From Anolis sagrei (lineage: Eukaryota; Chordata; Lepidosauria; Squamata; Anolidae), in the NCBI RefSeq assembly GCF_037176765.1, contig NC_090023.1:26237366-26301365 (forward strand): a DNA stretch of 64,000 nucleotides, written 5' to 3'. The notes beneath the pieces are model-generated. The model searched no databases. It was not told where the DNA came from and was given only the letters and a program-made list of their open reading frames with translations. The position numbers and the translations under genes are program-made. This document shows, piece after piece, positions 17,301-28,969 of this stretch. Within the stretch, counting starts at the first letter, position 1; each line of letters begins with the position of its first letter.

Positions 17301-20300
17301 GGTGCACCTTTCAAAACTATGGACTAAAGCAGTGTTTCCCAACCTGAGAGTCACTGCCTCTGGGGGGGGGGGAGGTCGCGAGATGGATTTCAGAGGAGTC
17401 AGCAAAGACCATCGGAAAACACATATTTCTGATGGTCTTAGCAACCCTTTTGGCAGAGAAGGCTGAAGATCTCCCTGCCTGTCCTTCTCTTCGTTTTTGG
17501 TGTTGGTAAACTATAACTTCCAGAATTCAAAAACAGCTCCCTCAACCCCAGCAGTATTCAATATTGGCCATGTAGGTAGTGTGCCAAGTTTGGTGCAGAT
17601 CCATTGTGGGCTGGGTTCAGAGTGCTCTCTGATTGTAGGTTAACTATAAATCCCAGCAACTACAACTCCCAAATGTCAAGGTCTATTTTCCCCAAACTCA
17701 CATTGGAGAATATTGAGTATTTGTGCCAAGTTTGGTCCAGATCCACCATTGTTTGAATCCACAGTGCTCTCTGAAGGTAAGTGAACTGCAACTCCAAAAA
17801 TCAAGATCAATGTCCACTAAACTCTTCCAGTATTTTATCTTGGTCATGGGAGTTCTGTGTGCCAAGTTTGGTTCCATGTCATTGTTGGTGGAGTTCAGAA
17901 TGCTCTTTGATTGTAGGTTAACCACAAATCCCAGCAACTACAACTCCCTAATGACAAAATCAATCCCTCCCAACCCCACCAGCATTCAAATTTGGCCGTA
18001 TCAGGAATTTGTGTCAAATTTGGTCCAGTGAATGAAAATACATCCTTCTTATCAGATATTTAAAGTACAATTCATAACAGCAGCAAAATTACAGTTATGA
18101 AGTAATTTTCAGCAATGAAAATAATCTTATAGTTGGGGGTCACCACAACCTGAGGAACTGTATTAAAGGGTTGTGGAATTAGGAAAGTTGAGAAACACTG
18201 GACTAAAGGAAGCAGCAGAGAATGTTCAGACAGCCACCATTTTCCCCATCTAAGCAAAATCAAAGTATTTTGGGTATTCTGCAGTGCACTCTATACAAAC
18301 CTATACAAAAGTCGGTCTCACTGAGTTCAAAGGGGTTTTTTTCACAGATTTTCCCTTGAGCTTAGGATAAAATGAAGAACAATTCATACCAAAATCAAAT
18401 ACATCAAAGAGCCCTTGGAATGCAGGATCTGATTCAGTTTGCTCCAGAATCTCTTGGATAGCTTCCTCAGTCATGTGAATTTCACCCTGCTAAAACAAGG
18501 TATATAAACATAATTACAAATTCTGTCAGTTTGTACGGTGAGACTTTAACTTGGAAATGTAATCTGAAAGTCAACACAAGAAATATGATCTACTGCAAGC
18601 CTTTTTGAATCTGACTTCTGCCTTCTTACACTTTAGTATGGAGAGTGTGTGCTTTGAGATCTCTCTCTGCTTGTGTGCCAGGAGAGATATAGTGATTGAG
18701 TTTTTCCCTCTCATAAAACCTTAGAAGAGATGGGTGTGGAGAATAGCTCAGACCCAGTTCTTGATTATTAAAAATCTGTTCTTTCTTATTATTGTAAATA
18801 AACCTTTTGTGATTTTTTAAGATTGGACTCTGCATATTTGCCTCCTAAGATCTGAATTCTTTACAGCCACATCACACGGCACTACACACTTGCTCGCTAA
18901 TGAGCTGATGCTCAACTTTTATATCCTGTTTGAGTTTCTGGATGCTCTGCTATATTTAGGGTACCTTTCCATAACACTTATTACTGGATTTTCTTAGCAA
19001 GACCTGCCTTTATCTTCCTCCTGAGACTGAGAGTGTGTGACTTGCACAAGGTGACCCAGTAGTTTTCCATGGCTAACCCATCTCCAATCATTGTCCAATC
19101 TTAGCCCACTACACCACACTGCCTTCTCCCCCACATACCAAGCGTCCAACATATTTTAGATATCATAAGTTAGATTATATCAAGCTTTGAAAGTTTACCT
19201 GGAGGTTAAGGAATTCATCAATTGAAGACTCTTGTATTGCTGGGCCACTCTCTGCTTGCTTCACAACCTGAGAAATATTACCATCACTGAAAAAAAAATT
19301 ATAGATATTTAGCTTGTTTCAGAAATTTTCTAGGAATTTGAAAAGGTGTAAAGTAAAATATGTTACCTGCCCAAGAATTTGTTAATATTTTCAGCAAGCT
19401 TCTCCTGGAGACATTTGTTGCTTAGGATTTTCTCTCTGGCATTTTCAATAATCATTTGCTAGAAAATGCATTTAAAATGGTTCAAAGTTGTGTTTTTGTA
19501 ATAACCAAAACAGAAATATTAATTTTGAGGACTTCTATTTCTGTAGCAGTTCATAATCACATGTTAGAGAGCAATATTATAAACATTAGACAGCAATATT
19601 ATAAACATTGCCTTACGTGGCTCACATGGAAGTACCATATATACTGGAGTATAAGAGAACATGACTATAAGCTGAGGCACCTAATTTTGCCACAAAAACC
19701 AGTAAAATGTATTGACTCGAGTATAAGCCAAGGGTGGGAAATGCAGCAGTTACTGGTAAATTTCAAAATAAAAACAGATACCAATAAAATTACATTAATT
19801 GAGGCATCAGTAAGTTGTTTTTGAATATTTACATAAAACTGTAATTTAAGATAAGACTGTCCAACAAACCGTTATTCTAACCTTCTAAATGTGCTTACGT
19901 AGCCTTCCAATAATAATAGAGTAAAATAATATCAATGTAAAAATAATAATAATAAATGTAATAACAATACAGAAAAATAATAAATGTAAAAATAGAGTAA
20001 AATAATATAAATGTAATAATAATAATAATAAGCAAAATAAGAAATGCAATAATAATAGAGTAAAATACAAAATAGGGTAGTAGTAGTAGTAGTAGTAATA
20101 ATAATGTAACATTACAAAATCCAGCATATATATCTCATTTGCTGTGACATACTGTGTTTTTGTGTGAGTAAAATAATAAATGTAATAATAATAAAAATAG
20201 AATAAAATAATAATAATAATAATAATAACAGAGTAAAATAATAAATAATTTTGACTCGAGTATAAGCCATGGGGGGGGGGGGGTAGCCTAAAAAAGGGCT

Positions 20301-23300
20301 GAAAAACTCAGCTTATACTTGAGTATATGGTAATCCTTCTAGTCCTTCTAGTCAGACTTTAAGAATATAATTAGTCTTATACCTTCAAATAAACCTAAAA
20401 GGAGAATACATAAGAGCTACTTCCTGCCAATGGTAGTTTTTAACTAAAGTAACTGGAGGATGAATTACTTCTGGTAAAATTCCAACTACACTCATTTTAC
20501 AGGTTAACTTTATATTGACAAGAAACGTATATCCAGGATTTTGCTACATAAAAGCCAGTATTCCATGGCATTTTCACAATGAGAGATTGTGGCAATTTCT
20601 GAGTATTGTCACCTTCTTAATTGTTAAAGGTCCTATCAAACTACAACTCACAGGGTCCCATAGTATTGGCATGCTGCCACAGAAGCGCATAGACCTCATC
20701 ACAGAAATTAAATTATTCACATATGCATTTTTCATACCAATATTTTTTCATATCAATGTACAAAAATGAGATGATGTGCAAAAATGTGAAAATATTAAAA
20801 AGGGACAAAAAATAAAAGAGGTGGAAAATATTCTACAGTTTTTTAGAAAACATCTTACAGGAAGGCCGCCATCCATAAGTTCGAGCTGCTCACTTTCCTC
20901 TTCCATGGGTGAGCTTTCTTCTTCTGGTGTGAGGGAATCCTGTGAGTCGCAGTTAGATGACTGTGATTCAGATGACACTAAGGTTTTTTTCTTCTGGGAA
21001 TCACTGAAATATTTTATATTTTTAAAGGAAAAGAAATCTATGACTTCAGTTGTCACAGCTCTACTTCACACAATCTATTCATGTCTCTTACAGTACGCAT
21101 TCTATAACAGCGACATCTTTCAAACTAGAGGGCAATTACAAGACCAATGGGAAAAAATGACACTAAGGAGTGGAGTAAGGGAATAAAATCAATCTAGTGT
21201 TGTAAAGAAATGATCCCAGGGTATTTCCTTGTAGAGCAGACTATACTTACTTTTTCCTTTTTACAGGAGACATCACAGCTGAAGGAAGCTTCCGTTCTTG
21301 AAAGGTAGAAACCAAGTTCAGAGAATCTGCTTGAAAAAGAAGAACTATGTAACACACCTACTATTTCTACAAGGTTCTCAAGATATAAACAATGTTCCTC
21401 CTATTATCATAGCAAAGACAATGATAAAAAAAGAACTTGTTGCACCCCAGCCAGAATTCACCTTGCACTCAACACCAGACGGGAATCCAAAAGTAATAGT
21501 AAAACAGTTAATTGAGAAAAGTCACCATAAGATATTAAAAAGGCAAAATCAACTAGGTAATGGAAAAAATAGTCAATAAGTAATAAGCCACACCAAACTG
21601 GCAATAGGAAAAGAACACTCCAATCGTAATAATCCAAACAGTCCAAATCTGTTCCATAACAAGGTACAGGAAAAACCAGAATCAAAACATGAATACGAAT
21701 TCAAAAGACAGACTAAAGAAATCTCTCAAACCATGAATCCAAAACTCCCAAGACCGTAGGCTAAAACATGAACTCAGGATCCTCACTGTTATACAACGTT
21801 GCCTGATCTGACTAAGAAAAACAATATTTTGATTAAAGGACCACAGGACATGAAATCATAGCATGAAATCATGCCTTTGGCATTTGCTCTGATGCTTCAA
21901 GAAGAAGCAAAGACCACCAGCATTGAAGCAATGGTCCTCTGCCATGAACTCCGCTGGACCTGCCACGTTGTCCGGATGCCTGACCACCATCTCCTAAAGC
22001 AGTTGCTCTACTACGAACTCAAGAACGGAAAACTTAATGTTGGTGGACAGGAAAAGAGATTTAAAGATGGGCTCAAAGCCAACCTTAAAAACTCTGGCAT
22101 GGACACTGAGAACTGGGAAGCCCTGGCCCTTGAGTGCTCCAGCTGGAGGTCAGCTGTGACCTGCAGTGCTGCAGAATTTGAAGAGGCACGAATGGAGGGT
22201 GAAAGAGAGAAACGTGCCAAGAGGAAGGCACATCAAGCCAACCCCGACGGGGACCGCCTTCCACCTGGAAACCTATGCCCTCACCGCGGAAGAAGATGCA
22301 GATCAAGAATAGGGCTCCACAACTACCTACAGACACACAAGAATTCTGATCATGGAAGACTATCCTGCTCGGCCAACGAGGGATCGCCTAAGTAAGATGC
22401 TTCAAGGACTTCTCATGAAGTTGTTGTGACCTCTGGAGTTTCACTCCCTCCTCCCTAAAATTGAGCTTCAAACTCCTGACATAAATTACTGGTGTGTTCT
22501 CAGGGGAAACTTCCCTCTCATGAGAAATTTCACTCTCTTGCCATTCCTTATCTTGCTTTGCTAAGGGACAATTAGAGCAAAGGATCTCCCTATCGCCTGT
22601 TGCCAGTTGGCTCAGCTCAGAAGTTATTTCTCTCTCTGACCCCTCTTCACAGGCAGAACCCTGCTCTAAAATCTCCACATGAACTCTTTCTTCTCAAAAA
22701 CAAATTAGTAATTTGCAAAATATGTTCTGCTTTCAATAGAAACAGTGTTCCTACTCTTCCCACATTTTAGTAAAAGAAAACAAATCTCATTAGTGATGCT
22801 CAATGACAGCCATGTGAATTTCTTGCAATTTTCACATTTTTTAAAAAAGTATTATTTAAAAGTTTAAACTTACCATTAACATGGCTTTCCTGAACCTGGA
22901 CCTGATGTGTAAATGAAGAATCCATTCTAGTTTGAGCCAAACTTGGAGTTACAACTGATTTAAGAATAACTTGTGTGGCTGTCATTGGAGTAGAACTCAA
23001 TGGTCCTGGAGCAACAGGTGTCACCCCTACATTTGATGACGTCTGCTGAAGACACTTCTGCTTTTTCATATCTGCAATTGCACATCTTGTGCGGCCTAAA
23101 AGAAGGACATTTATTATGAAATTAGCCAAGAGCTTATCTAAAGAGGCAGCTAGGTCACCTAAGATCTATCATTATTGTGCTGAGAGACAACTGAGAAGCT
23201 GAAATAAATTAACTGTTGCCTCATTCTTCAAGTAATTTTGAGCTAAGAAATGTAACTGACTACCTACTGATTTTATTATAACAAAATCAATCTGAAAGGT

Positions 23301-26300
23301 AAAGAAAATGTTAAAGTTACCTGCTAACTTAATGATACTTGGTGCTTGTTAAGTATATTTACATCAAGAACCAGTGATCGGTTAAAAAAACCTCAATGGT
23401 ACAATTGCTCCTCTCCACCCCACATAAATACATATTAACAGTGGAAAACCACATGGTCCCCTAGATATTTGGAATCGTAGCTCCCATAGTTCTTTGCCAT
23501 TGACCATTTTCAATACAAGCTCATGAGAGTTCCAGATCAAGGGTTCCTCAGCTACACAGACTACAGTTTATATTCACTTCTGTTACATAATTCATTGGTG
23601 AGGTTTTGTGGAGATATCACATCACATTAAAGCTGCCACCCTAAATCCATAGTTTAATACTAGTTTCCCTTAATTTAAGTCCAGAGGGACCATATTCCAA
23701 GTAAACACTAGGCCCTTGAGTGCTAAATTCAGATCACAACATATAGATGTCTTCTGATACATACTTCGTTGATGAGCAGCAAATCCACTAGACATCTGCA
23801 TGCTCCTATGAAAAATAAATAAATCACCAATTCAAATTAGAATACATCACACTTCACATATAGACTACTATGCAATTGCGCCCAAGCTGCTTTATACGTC
23901 TTTTTAGCATTAATGTGTCCTAACTTTCTTGGACACATTGTTTGCCTTTCTGTTTGAGCAAGGAACCCCACAGAATCAATGTCCATGTGATTGCTTTAGA
24001 GAAACAGTAACTATTTATCAATTGATCTTGGGTCTATCTCTACCCAGGCACTATCTTGATTTCCCCACAACAAAGTCAATACATAAAATTTGAAGGGTAA
24101 CTGATTGTTCAATAAATAACTGGATGATTCTGTTGATGAAGGACAGATGAAAGTTTCCCTTGCTTACTTTTTCTAGTAAAGGGGTCTCTGGGCACCCAAT
24201 GCCCAAGGTGATCAGGCTGGAGGCTGAGAGAGGAGGTCTCTCCTATTGAGGCCTGGCACCTTGTTGAAGGTGCTGGAAACTCCACAGGCTGCCACTGACC
24301 AGCAGTAGATTAGTATAGCTGAATGAGTTCCCAGAATGGTAGTGGCTATTGGCTTGAAATGACCTGTCCAAGCTTGGATCTCACTTTGATCAGCTATAGA
24401 CACATCTTGCTTCCAAGATTCCCTGGTGGTAATAACCTTAGTCTAAAATAGCCCCCTTTCCTCAGGCAAAGGGGTGGGCAAACTTATTCATACAAACAAG
24501 GAAGGGTTTTCTTAAACTCCACCTTCAGAAAACGAACATGAAAATGACTACTCTCAAGGTGTGGGTGAGACAGCCTCACAAATGAGCTGGGATCTATACA
24601 CTCCCCGCTCAAAATTGCAAGCAGGAATTTTGCTATATAACTGAATAAAGAAACATGTTCCTAGCCATCACAACTACCTAGTTGTGTTTCAAATGAACTA
24701 GTAAAGATTATAATGATAAAGCACTCTAGTTTCTCTTCAGATCATATACATGTTATAGTAATGTATACATTGGGTGAAACAAATATTAAAAAAATGAATT
24801 AATCATCAATAATGAATACCAATGCATAATTTTGTCACTGATTTTGTTTTGCAACTTTGGCGTGTTTTAACAACTGTTTATTTAATGTTTTGTTTTAATG
24901 AATTTGTTCATTGTTCTTATAATTATGATGGTGTTTGCTGTGAGGCCGCCCTGAGTCCCCCCTTCGGGGGTGAGAAGGGTGGGGTGCAAGTATATGAAAT
25001 AAGTAAAATAAATTCCTTTGGAAAGAGTACTTTCCAATACTGCATATTGTATCATTAAGATCAGTTTGCATTCATTAAAGTTCACATTTTCATACATGCA
25101 GTATGTAGTTTGTAGAAATCTGAAGCAGTTACAACTGCACTGGTTAAAACCATTAGGCGCTTCTCTTACTCCCTCTGATCTGGCAAAGCTTCAAACTCAA
25201 TTTTACAAAATTTGGCACATTAGGGACTTTAGTCCGGCTAACCATTAAATTATATAAAACTTCACTACAATTAGCACAGGAATTTAAAGACTGTGAAGAA
25301 ACTCTAAATGCAAGCAGACTATTTATGAAACATGGGCTACAATTTGAATTACCTGATTTGCGAAAGTGTGTAGTCTAACTTTTTCCATAAGGATGACATC
25401 ATTGCTGGGACATCGTTTGATGCTTCTTTTAAAAGAAAAAAACATTAGACTAAAATGAGTATCACATTTTAAAAATAATTTGTAATTGAAAGTCCTCTAA
25501 TCCAATCACGCAACTAACCATGAAATATAGAAGTCTTTGAAGAAATGGGCCAATCTTCTTCAGAAATAGACTTCACTAATTTCAATAGAAGCTATTTCCT
25601 ATCACCTATATTATTTTGCAGGGTATTTTGTGTTTCAGCCGTTTAATATACCTCTGTATTCTAGCTTTTAGAATAAACTCTAATGATTTTAATGTATAAT
25701 GCTTTTATGAGACTGTAGCCCACTCTTGGAGCCGCTGGTGGTGTAGCGGGTTAAACCGCTGAGCTGCTGAACTGGTTGACTGAAAGGTTGATGGTTCGAA
25801 TCTGGAGAGTGGGGTGAGCTCCCGCTTTTAGCCCCCACTTCTGCCAACCTAGTAGATATGCAAATGTGAGTAGATCAATAGGTACTGCTTCTGTGGAAAT
25901 GTAACAGTGCTCCATGCTGTCATGCTGGCCACATAACATTGGAGGTGTCTATGGACAATGCTGGCTCAATGGTTTAGAAATGGAGATGAGCACCACCCCC
26001 CAGAGTCAGACATGAAAAGACTTAATGTCAGGGGGAGGGAACCTTTACCTTTACCTACAGAATTATCAACAGACATAATAGTTCTCAAATTTAAACTTCT
26101 ATTCAGTATCTTTTGGTTGTTATTTTATTAACAGGACAATTATACACCAACCTGTTGCTTTCAGATAACAATTTTGTTGTGACCTAGAATGTTGTCATTT
26201 TTTTTGCTCAGCACCTAAAATCTGCCAGGTGATGACTGGTACCAAAGGTTAGCGCTCTAACTTAAGAAGAAACAGAAATTATAGACATTTAGTACTCCTT

Positions 26301-28933
26301 CCCTAGGCCTGTGCCTGACACTCCCTCATACTGAATGCTCCTACCCATCCCTCCAGGTTCTCTTAACTTTTCATTTCCTCAAATAGTATTTTGTGTTTAT
26401 CCTTTTAATATACCTTGATATTCTAGCTTTTAGCCTAGACTCTAATGCTTTTAATATATAATGCTTTTATGAGACCCCACTCTCCTTATGCCGATCTATG
26501 AACATAATATAGATTTGTTTGTTAACTGTTTTCAATTTCAGATATTGTAAACAGCCCCAAGGGTACTAGCAGTTGAATTATATATTGATGCAATGAATAA
26601 TGTAAGTACTCTTAATAGGCCTAGCTTTCTTGCATACTAAATATATTCTTCTTGTAACATCCTAAAATTATAGTCTAAAAATCTGAATGTCCACAATCAT
26701 CAGCAGCACTTGCTTAAAATAGAATTAAAAGTACATAATAATGTGCATCGTGTGAATATATGTGCCTTCAAGTCACCTGTCAAATTATGAAGGTTTTGCC
26801 ATCTCCTTCAGTAGAAAGAAAGCCTATAGCACCTGGTGTTTCTTGGTGGTTTCTCATCCAAGAACTAGAATGTACCCTGCTTAGCATCTAAGGTGTAGGT
26901 AAATATCATCTAAGATATTTAGCCCAGTTTAATGTGTTTTACTGGTGCCAAATACTGATCTACAATCTAGATGGACAGTAATGTTTTGTTTAAACAAATT
27001 TGAATTGTTTCATTTTGACCGTAATAAAATCTGTTGTATTAAAAAAACCTAAACTCAGTGTAATATAATAGAAACTTGGTAGATAACAGTAAATATTTCT
27101 CTATCCCAGCTCATGCACTCTGCAACATCTGAAGCCCTGCTTAAGTGTCTTTACTAACTAGCTGGGTCTTTTTCACTGGCATAGACACTGAAGAATAGTT
27201 TCCTCAAGAACTGATGTCTCTTTATTCAAATTTACAAATTAAGTAAATTTAATATAACTTTACTTTATCTGTATGTCCCCTTGATACTAGCTAAATGCAA
27301 GCAATAAAACTTGTATTTCTTGTATAACCTGTATCTCATAATTCTTTTACCACACTTACCTTTTGATTTCATTGCTATATATTCATTCAGAATGGTGATT
27401 AAGTTTTTTCCAAAAAGAGACTGAGGAAGAGAAAACAGTGTTAAATCATAGAATACCAAGAAATAATATATTGTGGAAGTCTGGCATATCAAAAGCATAG
27501 CAGTCACTTTGAGTCTCATTCGGGAGAGATAAAGTAGGGTATAAATAAATATAAATATAATAATAATAATAATAATAATAATATTAAAGACCAATTCTAT
27601 AGGTACAATAATCAAATGGTGTGGGTGGGGGTGCTTCTTTTAATTCTAAATTCAAATACAAATTATACATGGTTCTTAAAAATATAGCAAGACTCAGAGT
27701 CCTATACAAATGGATAACCACTCATCTCATAAATACATACCAGTAGACAAGCTGGGACAAAACCTTCTCCTGTACAGTGTTCTGCATATTCTTTTAAATC
27801 TGAACTTTCCAATATAAAGGCCCTACAAGTGGCCAAAAGCCTTTCTTGTTGTAAATAGCCTGCAAGAGACAAAATGTTTTTTTCCTGTTATCTATATCAA
27901 AATGATAAAAGTCAAATGATAAAATAATGAAAACCAATACAGCCCATTCACAGAACAAGGTAAAATTTTATAGTAAAATTTCAGAAGTAAACAACATCAT
28001 AAATACTAATGATAAACAGTAGCAATCTATATCATTGTTCAGCAGTTGTCAGATAGGTAAATAGGAAGTACCACATAAAAAGAAAGATTGGAATCTTTTT
28101 GTAAGCAAGATAAATCTTGTTACAGTAAAGCGTTCTAATAAGAACAATTATGAGGGGTTTTTTTGTATAACGAATAGTTTACTTGTTGCTTCAGAAGATT
28201 ACTTTTGTGGCACTCTTTTTGAAATATGTATTTTTAAAAGGGTTTGTTAGAAAACAAATTAAAAGTAACACACAACCTGTACTTTTATTCTATACCAACT
28301 CCAGAAGGGTTGTAATGCTAGTCATCGCAGTTAGAAGAGTTTATCCTATTGCACAATAAGTCACCCACGCTTTGGAAAAATGGCCTTCAAGGTGAATTGG
28401 CTGAACTAAATTCTTTATTTGCAAGTGTTAAATATTTTGGAAATAGGAAACCTTCTTAAACCTCCTGTTTAATAATTTGTCTGTATATAATATGCTGTTT
28501 TATTTATTGAAGTGTATATGCATTCTTTGGTATGCAGTTTTCCCTAACTCTATGTTCTTGAGGTTGTGGGAGGGGCTGCAGACCATGTGGCCAGAACAGG
28601 GACTGTTTAGATCACAGTTTAAAAGTTGACAGTTGAGGGATGACTGTTGACAATGACAGTTGAAATTAGACAGTTATAGAAGAGAGTTGTATAGAGCTGT
28701 ATAGTGTTGAAGAGATTGAAAAAGACTGAAAGTTAAAGACAGAAACTGAAATGTTTTAAAGTTTAAACTAACATGAAATGTGTCTGTATATTTAAATGGT
28801 CAAAGTTGTGAGTAAGACAAACAAGTTATTTTTAAAGAAGTCTACTTGAATTTTGTCTTCTGAGAGCATGAAATAGAAACAAGATATGTAGGGGAGAATA
28901 GATGTGTTTCGACAACACTTCTGAATATCTGAG

Positions 28934-28969
<36 letters not shown>

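Larger units (their letters stand above)
23110..25350. other. NPAT introns 4-5, mostly unique sequence
   Basis: Apart from exon 5 and the LINE tail at 24835-25013, I see only AT-rich unique DNA and weak MITE-like scraps (23450-23600). Confidence 0.4.

Noticed and set aside
21871-22395. 174-codon open frame as an NPAT-intron gene
   Set aside because: It matches a LINE polyprotein C-terminus, with no introns, promoter or conserved start.
25738-26056. tRNA gene (box B GGTTCGAATC present)
   Set aside because: The head is diverged, lacks a plausible cloverleaf and is fused to a LINE-like tail, as in several sister copies, so it is a SINE.
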